This document shows positions 25,713 to 33,111 of a stretch of DNA of 64,000 nt, piece by piece. Origin of the DNA: Falsirhodobacter xinxiangensis (lineage in GTDB: Bacteria > Pseudomonadota > Alphaproteobacteria > Rhodobacterales > Rhodobacteraceae); contig NZ_SMYN01000005.1 of assembly GCF_004959935.1 (NCBI RefSeq), forward strand, positions 186,001 to 250,000, in the 5' to 3' direction. A model generated the notes under the pieces. That model ran no database searches. It worked only from the letters and a program-made list of their open reading frames with translations, and was not told the DNA's origin. The translations under genes and the position numbers were made by a program. Each line of letters starts with the position of its first letter. The stretch's first letter is position 1.

Positions 25713-27339
25713 GGCGCAGCCCAGCGGCATAGGACGGGATCGGGTTCGGCACCTGGATGTAAGGGGCGCGTTCGCCGGGGATGTGCAACTCGTCCACGCC
25801 GGTCAACTGGGTCAGCATGTTGCCCTTGGCCGGAAGGTGCGCCGCCCGCAGCCATTCCGCCGCCAGCCGCCCGCCATGCCCCGGCAGCGCGGTCAACCTG
25901 CCCAGCCGGGCGGCCAGCATCGACAGCGCCTCGGGTTCGGGCAGCAGGGCGTCGGCATCCATGCGGTGGATCACGCCGAAGATCTGGTTGACCAGCAGGG
26001 TATAGCCCAGTGCCGCCTCTGCCTCGGCGCGCGGATAGACCAGATGCGGGATCGCGCGCATTTCCGGCGTGGCGCGGGCGGCGTCGATGTAAAAGCCCTG
26101 ATTGTCGCGCAGATCGGCGCGCGTTGGCAGGCCATGGGTCAAATCAAGCAGGACGTTTTGCTGATGCGCCTCGAACGCGATGCCGGTGGCGTCATACATC
26201 GCCAGCATCGGGTCCAGCGCCACGTCCAGATAGGCGGCGAACCAGCGGGCCGGATCGTGCCCCGCCATCACCTGTGCCAGAAGGCTGGCGCGGCCCGGAA
26301 GACCCGGCTGCACTAGACCCGCCACCTGCATCACGCGCCCGCCGCGCCACGGGTTTTCGCGGAAGATCAGCTCGAATCCGCTTTCCTCTTGCCGGGGCAG
26401 ACGCAGCGTCAGCCATGCCGGATCGGTGACGAAACGGATCGGCCCGAAGGATGGCAGCGCGTTCAGGTGCCGCGCCATCGCCTCGCCCGCCAGCAATTCG
26501 TGCCGCTTGTTCACCCGTTCGGAATTGGTCACGCGCACCGGGATCGACGCCTTGACCATCCAGTCGCAATCGGGCGACCAGAGCGTGCGGACCGAGGATG
26601 TCGCGTACCATTCCGGCCCCATCGGCCCCAGATCGCGGATCGCCCCCGCCGCGAACAGCGCCGCGACTTCCGGGCGCTGGCGCAGACGGTCCAGCGTCAG
26701 CGGATGGGCCGGGACCAGCCGCCGCCCCATGCCGGGATCGCCGTCGAACCCGGGCAGCGTGACCTCCGGCCCGCCCGCCTCGACCAGCCCGGAGGCGACG
26801 GACAGGCCGTGCAAGCGCATCTTGCCGCGCCAGTCGGGGGTCATGCTGCGTTCCTCGGCATCCGTCATGCCCCCCAGTGCCTTGGGCGAGGGATGCATCC
26901 AGTGGCCGAAGATCACGGCCTGTTCGGCGGCAAGGAAATCGGGGGTGTCGGGCGGCTCGGCCAGACGAGCGGCGGCGATCGCCTCGATCCGTGCATGGCT
27001 GTGAAGGGCGCGGTCCGCCAGCGCGGGGCCGGTCGCGGGCCAGTTCCGGCGCAGATGCGCGATCAACAGCTCCAGCGCCTCGGCATCGGTCAGGGGGCGG
27101 CTGCTTGAATCGGTCGCATGTGCCAGAGATCCGATGGGTGCAAGCCCGGTCAGGGACGGGCGCTCGGGGCGCATCTCCAGCCAGCCGTCCTGCACCGGGA
27201 TGCGCCAAAGGCCGGCATCGCCGGGAATCCGGTCGATCTCGCGCGCCCGGCAGATCAGCAGGGCGGACAGTGCAGCACGGTCGGCGGCGGACCGGGCAAC
27301 GGAACGGGATGGGGCGCGCAGCATCGAAAGCTCTGCCAT
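25702..27339 (-). CDS. asbA: NRPS-independent siderophore synthetase, AsbA type
   Basis: A 545-residue cytoplasmic enzyme of the IucA/IucC family, which condenses citrate with an amine (spermidine in petrobactin) using ATP. Visible motifs: EQAVIFGHWMHPSPKA, VPAHPLTLDRL, SSVRTLWSP, KASIPVRVTNSERVNK and the C-terminal FhuF-like portion with GIAFEAHQQNVLLDL. It is slightly shorter than typical members (about 580-600). The start at 27339 (MAELSMLRAP) is chosen by the family's usual N-terminus; ribosome-binding evidence is weak. First gene of the siderophore cluster; a nested inverted repeat with iron-box-like sites lies 130-196 bases upstream. Confidence 0.85.
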   Translation of the reverse strand: MAELSMLRAPSRSVARSAADRAALSALLICRAREIDRIPGDAGLWRIPVQDGWLEMRPERPSLTGLAPIGSLAHATDSSSRPLTDAEALELLIAHLRRNWPATGPALADRALHSHARIEAIAAARLAEPPDTPDFLAAEQAVIFGHWMHPSPKALGGMTDAEERSMTPDWRGKMRLHGLSVASGLVEAGGPEVTLPGFDGDPGMGRRLVPAHPLTLDRLRQRPEVAALFAAGAIRDLGPMGPEWYATSSVRTLWSPDCDWMVKASIPVRVTNSERVNKRHELLAGEAMARHLNALPSFGPIRFVTDPAWLTLRLPRQEESGFELIFRENPWRGGRVMQVAGLVQPGLPGRASLLAQVMAGHDPARWFAAYLDVALDPMLAMYDATGIAFEAHQQNVLLDLTHGLPTRADLRDNQGFYIDAARATPEMRAIPHLVYPRAEAEAALGYTLLVNQIFGVIHRMDADALLPEPEALSMLAARLGRLTALPGHGGRLAAEWLRAAHLPAKGNMLTQLTGVDELHIPGERAPYIQVPNPIPSYAAGLRHVA

Positions 27340-27468
27340 GTTCTGGCGGAAGGCGATGCCCGCCGCGGGTTGGAACGGGGCTGGCAAATGCTGGCGCGCC
27401 AATGGGTAAGAGGCGCCCCGATGCCCTGTCAACCAAGAGCGCGGGGATTTGGCGACTATCCGCGAGGT

Positions 27469-27535
27469 TGCATGAAATCCCCCTTCACCCGCGCACAGAA
27501 GCTTGGCTTTGGCGGGTGAAAGGAGCGTTCATGCA
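27469..27535. promoter_or_regulatory. Nested inverted repeat with two TGA-N9-TCA boxes before asbA
   Basis: Outer arms TGCATGAA (27469-27476) and TTCATGCA (27528-27535) enclose inner arms TTCACCCGC (27484-27492) and GCGGGTGAA (27512-27520). Each side forms one TGA-N9-TCA element (27473-27487 and 27517-27531), the consensus of the alphaproteobacterial iron-responsive operator recognised by RirA-type regulators. The two boxes are 44 bases apart, about four helical turns. The site sits between imuA and asbA, so control of the siderophore cluster is the natural reading; a terminator-like or cruciform role is the alternative. Confidence 0.45.
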
Positions 27536-27550
27536 CTTGCATGACGGGAA

Positions 27551-28060
27551 TCAGGCGGGCGCCGAAACCATGTCGAATGCCGCTGACGAGCCGTCCCAGT
27601 CCAAGGTCCAGCTTCCGGTCGGGCCCTTCTTGTTCTTGATGCGGGACCAGCGGTGCAGCGTCGATTCCCCCGCAAGTGGATCGCAATGCCAGCGCGTTTC
27701 TACGGCCGGACTGCCCGCGCCGTCTTCGATCAGCAGCAGCCCGGTGGTGGTCCCGGATTCGGCGGCCAGTTGCAGGCGGCGGCCCGCGGTCAGGGTCAGC
27801 GGCTTTTCCGGCGTTGCGATCACCAGCGCGCCGGGCAGACGGCGCAGCGCCTCCTCGGCCGCCCATAGGATGTCCAGCCCCTTGGCGCGCACGAAGGTGG
27901 CCGAAGCGGCCAGCGGCAGTTGCGGGTCCTGTTCGGCCAGAACCCAGATCACGGCGGGATAGCGCCATGCCTGCCACAGCGCGAAGGCAAGGCGGCCTTG
28001 GCCCTGCGCCTCGTGGGCGCGGGCGGGGCGAAGGGAAAAGGGGGTCTCATCGCGGGCCAT
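27551..28060 (-). CDS. imuA: ImuA-like SOS mutagenesis protein
   Basis: A 169-residue cytoplasmic protein resembling alphaproteobacterial ImuA, a RecA-related accessory factor of damage-induced translesion synthesis. Recognisable elements are GRLAFALWQAWRYPAVIWV, GLDILWAAEEALRRLPGALV, LTLTAGRRLQLAAESGTTTG and the C-terminal NKKGPTGSWTLDWD. The P-loop is not conserved, as usual for ImuA. The start at 28060 follows an exact LexA box after 6 bases, so the message may be leaderless. The expected partners imuB and dnaE2 are not downstream; the siderophore cluster is. An in-frame ATG at 28087 lies on the other side of the LexA box and is unlikely. Confidence 0.72.
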   Translation of the reverse strand: MARDETPFSLRPARAHEAQGQGRLAFALWQAWRYPAVIWVLAEQDPQLPLAASATFVRAKGLDILWAAEEALRRLPGALVIATPEKPLTLTAGRRLQLAAESGTTTGLLLIEDGAGSPAVETRWHCDPLAGESTLHRWSRIKNKKGPTGSWTLDWDGSSAAFDMVSAPA

Positions 28061-28066
28061 GGATGT

Positions 28067-28081
28067 GAACAATATGCGAAC
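28067..28081. promoter_or_regulatory. LexA (SOS) box of imuA
   Basis: GAACAATATGCGAAC, an exact GAAC-N7-GAAC element (GTTC-N7-GTTC on the imuA strand), the known alphaproteobacterial LexA consensus, located 6 bases before the imuA ATG. Confidence 0.8.
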
Positions 28082-28102
28082 ATCCATGTTCCCCGCAAGG
28101 GT

Positions 28103-28963
28103 TCAGGAGGCCAGCCTGCGAACGTAGCGCTGGCCCGTCTGGCTTTTCAGCATTTCCTGCGCGGTCTTGCGAAGCCCGACTTCGTCAAGGATGCGGCGGT
28201 CGCGATAATGGATGCAGAAAATGTCCATATCGTCGGGCAGGGGCTGTTTGCGCAGCATCCCGCCAAGGATGTAATGGTGTTCCTCGGGCAAGGGGCTGAC
28301 GGTGTATCCGGCGCGGCGGACGGCCAGCGGCAGCGACATCTGATCCAGATAGGGGCGGCGTTTTTCCAGCGTCTCGATCCGGTCGATGGTGCGGGCGGTG
28401 TCATACCAGACGTCGGCGAAGCGGCCATGGCCGTTGTCGCCCTCGGGAAAGATCACGAAGCCGGAACTGTAATAGGGCACGAAGACCGGACGGCGCTGGC
28501 GCATCAGGGCGATGCGTTCGGGTGGCACCTCCATCCCGAAGGCGCCATAGATCTCGTTCCAGATCGACTGGTCCGCCCAGCGCATCGAGGCGGCGACCGA
28601 ACAGGCGACCTGCCCGGGCCGCGCAAGGTTGTCGATGCTGTTTTCGCGCAGGAACAGAACGTCGCTGTCCACGAAGGCGGAAAACGTGGTGTCGCGCGGC
28701 TCTAGACAGGCGATGATCTTGTTGCCGTGCGGATAGGGAGTGTCCCACATCCCCTCGGTCTTCATCGGGCGGATTTCGGCATCCATGATCTCGTGCGCGC
28801 GCAGGACGGCGGGGTGGAGTTCGTGCATCCGGTGTTCGGGGCAATAGCCGATGGCGCGGACCGAAGGCGGGAAATGCGCCCGGATCGAGGCCAGCAAGGA
28901 GCAGGCCATCATCTCGTATTCCGGCGGCTCCACGATATAGAAGAACGTGAAGGAGGGTTCCAT
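28103..28963 (-). CDS. Glycosyltransferase-like protein (GT-A type, unknown specificity)
   Basis: A 286-residue soluble protein. A DxD-type metal site, FVDSDVLFL at about residue 117, follows a GNKIIACL segment, and HYILGGML plus a late IHYRD resemble nucleotide-sugar-dependent GT-A enzymes that work on cell-surface glycans. No membrane segment or signal peptide. It lies alone between imuA and arsC on the same strand, with short gaps on both sides. The family assignment is moderate; donor and acceptor are unknown. Confidence 0.65.
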   Translation of the reverse strand: MEPSFTFFYIVEPPEYEMMACSLLASIRAHFPPSVRAIGYCPEHRMHELHPAVLRAHEIMDAEIRPMKTEGMWDTPYPHGNKIIACLEPRDTTFSAFVDSDVLFLRENSIDNLARPGQVACSVAASMRWADQSIWNEIYGAFGMEVPPERIALMRQRRPVFVPYYSSGFVIFPEGDNGHGRFADVWYDTARTIDRIETLEKRRPYLDQMSLPLAVRRAGYTVSPLPEEHHYILGGMLRKQPLPDDMDIFCIHYRDRRILDEVGLRKTAQEMLKSQTGQRYVRRLAS

Positions 28964-29038
28964 CGGCTTTCCCCGTCTTTCGCTGATGTCCCGATTGTTT
29001 GCACGCTGTGCGGGTGGTCTACAATCGCCATTCCCGCA

Positions 29039-29542
29039 TCAAGCGCCGCCGATCTGGCCAATCTCCTCCAGCCGGGCATGCAGGCTGGCCGCGTCCAGCG
29101 AGGCGACGGGCAATTCGCGGAACAGATCGATATGAGCCTTGGCATAGCGCAGGGCCTCGATGAAGACCATCTCGCGCTCCAGCTCGGTGCCCTCGGCCAG
29201 AATGGGATCGGCGATGCCCCAATGGGCCGAGACGGGCTGGCCCGGCCAGACGGGGCACACCTCGCCCGCCGCGTCGTCGCAGACGGTGAAGATGAAATCC
29301 ATCACAGGTGCGTCCGGCCCCGCAAATTCGTCCCAGCTTTTGGACCGCAGCCCCTCGGTCGGATAGTGATAGGCGCGCAGCATGTCCAAGGTCATCGGAT
29401 GGACCTGTCCGGCGGGGTGGCTTCCGGCGGAAAAGGCGCGGAAACGGCCCTTGCCCTCTTTGGTCAGCACGCTTTCGGCGATGATGGACCGGGCGGCATT
29501 GTGGTTGCACAGGAACAGGACGTTATAGACCTTGTCGGACAT
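29039..29542 (-). CDS. arsC: Arsenate reductase, low-molecular-weight phosphatase type
   Basis: A 167-residue cytoplasmic enzyme reducing arsenate to arsenite. The P-loop C-X5-R motif is CNHNAARS (Cys12 to Arg18). Two further cysteines in FTVCDDAAGEVCPVW fit the Cys relay of thioredoxin- or glutaredoxin-linked ArsC. The start at MSDKVYNVLFL (29542) is the family norm; a longer frame upstream runs across the barstar promoter region. No arsR, efflux pump or acr3 gene is adjacent, so arsenic resistance is incomplete here. Confidence 0.92.
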   Translation of the reverse strand: MSDKVYNVLFLCNHNAARSIIAESVLTKEGKGRFRAFSAGSHPAGQVHPMTLDMLRAYHYPTEGLRSKSWDEFAGPDAPVMDFIFTVCDDAAGEVCPVWPGQPVSAHWGIADPILAEGTELEREMVFIEALRYAKAHIDLFRELPVASLDAASLHARLEEIGQIGGA

Positions 29543-29616
29543 GAGAACCCCCATCGAACGGCGCAAGCGCCTGTAAGACATGATATAGTGCGGAACAAAG
29601 TAACGGGAAGATGGCA

Positions 29617-30000
29617 ATGGAACTCGTGCTGGAAGGCGCGTCCTTCGACGACATCGCCGGTTTTTGGCGCGAGGTGAACCGCGTCTTCATGGCGGGCGAG
29701 GATTGGCGGCTGGGCGACAGCCTTGATGCGCTGGAGGACATGCTGCATGGCGGATACGGCACGGCGCAGGGCGACGGGCCGGTCGTGCTGCATTGGCGGC
29801 ACATGGAGGCCAGCCGCCGCGCGCTGGGCATCGCTGCGACGCGCGGCTGGCTGGAGGCGAAGCTGTCCGGCGGGTTCGATGCCAAGGCCGCCCGCACCCG
29901 GATCGACGCGTTGGAGCGGGGCGAGGGCCAGACCTATTTCGACATCGTGATGGAGATATTCGCCGCCCATCCCCGCTTCACGATCCTTCCCGCGTCATAG
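29617..30000 (+). CDS. Barstar-like ribonuclease inhibitor family protein
   Basis: A 127-residue soluble acidic protein. The segment DDIAGFWREVNRVFMAGEDW followed by GDSLDALEDMLHGGYG matches the barstar core (helix, then a loop ending in an N/D-LDAL helix), and VVLHWRHMEASRRAL resembles the following barstar strand and helix. Barstars bind and block barnase-type RNases. GGGAAG six bases upstream favours the ATG at 29617 over 29611. No barnase-like or other RNase toxin gene is adjacent. The gene overlaps the convergent RTX gene by 6 bases. Confidence 0.7.
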   Translation: MELVLEGASFDDIAGFWREVNRVFMAGEDWRLGDSLDALEDMLHGGYGTAQGDGPVVLHWRHMEASRRALGIAATRGWLEAKLSGGFDAKAARTRIDALERGEGQTYFDIVMEIFAAHPRFTILPAS

Positions 30001-31830
30001 CAGGAAGTCGTCCGCATCCAGCGACCGGACCCCATCCAGCGCCACGGCGAAATCGGCGCGCCCATTGCCGTTCACATCGGCGAAAACCGTGCTGCCCGTC
30101 AACCAGACGGCGTTCCGCGCCGCGCCATCGTCGCTGAAGCGCAGATCGCCAAGGCCGCGCAGGTCCAGCTTGTCGGTGTCCGGCCGGAAATCCACGATGC
30201 GGTCGCGGCTGCCGATAGGGCTGTCGGACGCGCTGGCGAAGACAAAGGTGTCCGCGCCGTCGCCGCCCACCAGAAGGTCCGGCCCCGACCCGCCGTTCAG
30301 CGTGTCGTCCCCGCTGCCGCCATACAGCTTGTCGGCCCCCGCGCCGCCGAACAGCAGATCGCGCCCCGGTCCGCCATGCAGCACGTCCTTGCCGTCGCCG
30401 CCCTCCAGCCGGTCGCGGCTGGCGCCCCCGTGCAACGCGTCATTGCCCGAGCCGCCGAACAGCCGATCGTTGCCGCGCCCGCCGATCAGCACGTCATGCC
30501 CGCCGCCGCCGTAAAGCTGGTCGTTGACGGATGTGCCGATCAGGCGGTCCTTGCCGCCCGTGCCGTCCACGCGGGGCAGGCTCAGGTTCCGCACGGCGAC
30601 CAGCACGTCGTCGTCATATTGATAGCTGAGTTCGGACTGGAAGGTGGACACGATCTGGCCATGGGCGTTGATGATCGTGTTGCCGCCGCCCATGTATTCG
30701 TAATAATCGGAATCCGAAATGCGGAAGGCGTCGGTGATCGCCGATCCGCGCGGGCCGATCACCCGACCGTAAAGGATGCCGCCGTCATAGATGTCGTCGA
30801 TGGCATCGGGGACCTGATGGAACCAGGTGACAAGGCTGCGCCCTTCGCCAAGGTCCACCACGTCCTGAAGCACCTGATCGCCCGGCCCGAGGCTGCCGCT
30901 GACGTTGATCGCGCGGGTCTGGCCGCTGCCATCGGCCCGCAGCAGGCGGAAATGCACATCGGTCTCGGCGCCGACCTCGCCGCCCTCGCCCATCCATGCA
31001 AGGGCATAGCCGCCGACATTGCGACCCGCGATCTCGCTGTTGCTCTGGTCGGCGCCGGTGGTGGTGTCGGGGTGGGGCAACAGCGGGGCGGTGACGCGCG
31101 CGGGACCGACCGGCGTTCCGTCCGCGCGGAACACCGCCGTCCAGACGGCATAGCCGCGCAGGTTGCCGTCCTCGGTCTGCTGATGCCAGCTTATGGCGTA
31201 ATTCCCGTCGGGCGAGGCGGCCAGCGAGGGCGAGATATATCCCGCACCGGTGATGGAGTTGACATAGACCTCGGCATCGTCGACCAGCCTCACGGCATCG
31301 CCAAGCTGCTGCCCGGTATTGTCGTGGCGGTAAGCCAGAAGATCGTAATCCCCTGCGCTTTCATATCGCGCGACCAGCGTGATGGATTGCCCGTTGGCCA
31401 GCGTCACCATGTCGTCGGGGTAATGGTCGTCCTTGATGTTGGGCGTGATCTGCTTGGCCGGAGCGCGCACGGTGCCGTCGGCGTTATAGAATTTGATATA
31501 GCCGTCATACCACGCATCGTCGGTGCCATCGATGGCCGACGGCCCCTTGCTGCGCCATGCCACTGCAAACGACCCGTCGGCGAAGGTGGTCGCGACCGGG
31601 TCGCTCTGGATATCCTCGGTCAGATCGGGGATGCGGGTGTCGGTGGTCGCGGCCCCCGTCAGATCCCCTGCAAGCGTGCGGCCATAGACGCCGAAGGTTC
31701 CGCCCACGCCCGGATCGGGTTCCAGATCCGTCCATAGGCCCAGCAGCGATCCATCCCGCATCTGCAGGATGAATGGCTCCTCCTGAACGCTGTCTCGGTT
31801 GGCCGAAAGGAAATAGGTTGGCATGTCCAC
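29995..31830 (-). CDS. RTX calcium-binding exoprotein
   Basis: A 611-residue secreted protein. Residues about 1-430 contain repeated blocks such as DGSLLGLWTD, DGSFAVAWRSK and DGNYAISWHQQ, suggesting a beta-propeller-like domain. From about 435 to 520 there are tandem RTX nonapeptides (GGGGHDVLIGGRGNDRLFGG and similar) that bind calcium and fold outside the cell. A DxI..F segment (DRIVDFRPDTDKLDL) and a hydrophobic C-terminal tail (DADDFLL) fit type I secretion without a cleaved signal. No type I secretion genes are adjacent. Its function (adhesin, enzyme or surface coat) is not evident. Confidence 0.85.
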   Translation of the reverse strand: MDMPTYFLSANRDSVQEEPFILQMRDGSLLGLWTDLEPDPGVGGTFGVYGRTLAGDLTGAATTDTRIPDLTEDIQSDPVATTFADGSFAVAWRSKGPSAIDGTDDAWYDGYIKFYNADGTVRAPAKQITPNIKDDHYPDDMVTLANGQSITLVARYESAGDYDLLAYRHDNTGQQLGDAVRLVDDAEVYVNSITGAGYISPSLAASPDGNYAISWHQQTEDGNLRGYAVWTAVFRADGTPVGPARVTAPLLPHPDTTTGADQSNSEIAGRNVGGYALAWMGEGGEVGAETDVHFRLLRADGSGQTRAINVSGSLGPGDQVLQDVVDLGEGRSLVTWFHQVPDAIDDIYDGGILYGRVIGPRGSAITDAFRISDSDYYEYMGGGNTIINAHGQIVSTFQSELSYQYDDDVLVAVRNLSLPRVDGTGGKDRLIGTSVNDQLYGGGGHDVLIGGRGNDRLFGGSGNDALHGGASRDRLEGGDGKDVLHGGPGRDLLFGGAGADKLYGGSGDDTLNGGSGPDLLVGGDGADTFVFASASDSPIGSRDRIVDFRPDTDKLDLRGLGDLRFSDDGAARNAVWLTGSTVFADVNGNGRADFAVALDGVRSLDADDFLL

Positions 31831-31890
31831 TCCTGTGCGATCCGGGGCGGGCCAACTATGCCCGCATCCGTATCACCCGCCAAAGTCGGT

Positions 31891-31946
31891 TTTGTCGCAA
31901 GGGGGAAAAACCGCCCATGGGTGCGACAAACTTGACAGAACTTGTC
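31891..31946. promoter_or_regulatory. Inverted-repeat operator candidate before the iron ABC operon
   Basis: A perfect 9-bp inverted repeat TTTGTCGCA (31891-31899) / TGCGACAAA (31922-31930) with a 22-base spacer is followed at once by TTGACA (31932-31937, possible -35) inside a second small palindrome GACA-N5-TGTC (31934-31946). It lies between the divergent RTX gene and the iron-uptake operon. The repeated TTGTCG half-site suggests a multi-site regulator; it is not a classical Fur box. Confidence 0.4.
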
Positions 31947-31992
31947 GGGATCGCTACTCGCCGCGGTCGAACCCTCCAACCATGGATAGACG

Positions 31993-33111
31993 ATGTTCGC
32001 CCGTTCCACTGCCCTTGCCGGAATGATCCTTGCCGCGTGGCTTCCCGCCGCCTCGGCCGACCCTGTCACGCTGACCGACATCGCTGGGCGCGAGGTCACG
32101 CTGGACGGCCCCGCACAGCGCATCATCCTTGGCGAAGGGCGGCAGATCTATCTGCTGGGCGTGCTGGAGCGCGAGGCGCCCTTCGGCCATGTCGTCGGCT
32201 GGCGCGAGGATCTGCTTCAGGCCGATCCCGAAACCTATGCCGCCTATGCCGAGAAGTTCCCCGAGCTGCGCGACCTGCCGACCTTCGGCGGATTCAAGGA
32301 CGGCACGTTCGATGTCGAACAGGCGGCGGCGCTGCGGCCCGACCTGATCCTGATGAACCTTGAAGCCAAGGCCGCGACCGAGGATGCCGGCTATGACGAC
32401 AAGCTGGCGGGCCTGGGCATACCGATCGTCTATGTCGATTTCCGCGAGGACCCGACGGCACACAGCATCCAGTCCATGCGGATCATGGGGCAGGTGACGG
32501 GGCAGGAGGACCGGGCCGAGGAATACATCGCCTTCGTCGAGGCGCAGATGGCCCGCGTCACTGACAAGATCGGCGAGGGGATCGACCGTCCCACCGTCTT
32601 CGTGGATCGCGCGGGCGGCTATTCCGACGATTGCTGCATGAGCTTCGGCGCAGGCAATTTCGGCCAGTATGTGGAGATCGCGGGCGGTGCCAACATCGCG
32701 GCGGACATCATCCCCGGCACCTTCGGCACGCTGAACCCCGAACAGATCATCGCCGCCAATCCCGATCAGGTGATCGTCACCGGCGGGCAGTGGGAGGCTT
32801 ATGTTCCGGGCGGGGCATGGGTCGGCGTCGGGCCGGGGTCGGACCTCGAGGCCGCGCGGGTCAAGCTGGAGGCACTGACGCACCGCACCGCGATGACCGG
32901 GATCGAGGCGGTGAAGACCGGCCAGTTCCACGCCATCTGGCACCAGTTCTATGACAACCCCTATTACTTCGTGGCCGTGCAACAGCTTGCGAAATGGCTG
33001 CATCCCGACCTGTTCGCGGATCTGGACCCCGAAGCGACGCTGAGGGAACTGCACGAGCGGTTCCTGCCCGTGGATTACCGTCCCGGATACTGGGTTTCGC
33101 TGAATGACTGA
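31993..33111 (+). CDS. Iron-siderophore ABC transporter, periplasmic binding protein
   Basis: A 372-residue class III binding protein (FepB/BtuF fold). A signal peptide (MFARSTALAGMILAAWLPAASA) precedes the mature start DPVTLTDIAGREVTLDGPAQRIILG, the standard opening of ferric-siderophore binding proteins. RPDLILMN and the middle long helix also fit. It overlaps the permease gene by 8 bases. The ligand is not shown by sequence, but a petrobactin-like siderophore made by the cluster 4 kb away is the obvious candidate. No upstream ribosome-binding site is clear. Confidence 0.88.
   Translation: MFARSTALAGMILAAWLPAASADPVTLTDIAGREVTLDGPAQRIILGEGRQIYLLGVLEREAPFGHVVGWREDLLQADPETYAAYAEKFPELRDLPTFGGFKDGTFDVEQAAALRPDLILMNLEAKAATEDAGYDDKLAGLGIPIVYVDFREDPTAHSIQSMRIMGQVTGQEDRAEEYIAFVEAQMARVTDKIGEGIDRPTVFVDRAGGYSDDCCMSFGAGNFGQYVEIAGGANIAADIIPGTFGTLNPEQIIAANPDQVIVTGGQWEAYVPGGAWVGVGPGSDLEAARVKLEALTHRTAMTGIEAVKTGQFHAIWHQFYDNPYYFVAVQQLAKWLHPDLFADLDPEATLRELHERFLPVDYRPGYWVSLND

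Noticed and set aside
27456-27551. Nested inverted repeat as a simple imuA terminator
   Set aside because: The arms are interrupted, there is no T-tract in either direction, and both halves carry an operator-like TGA-N9-TCA pattern; a regulatory site is more likely, though termination is not excluded.
30270-30500. Repetitive DNA resembling a short tandem-repeat array or CRISPR
   Set aside because: The periodicity is the codon pattern of RTX nonapeptides in the minus-strand gene; there are no conserved repeats with unique spacers. No CRISPR array was seen anywhere in the window.
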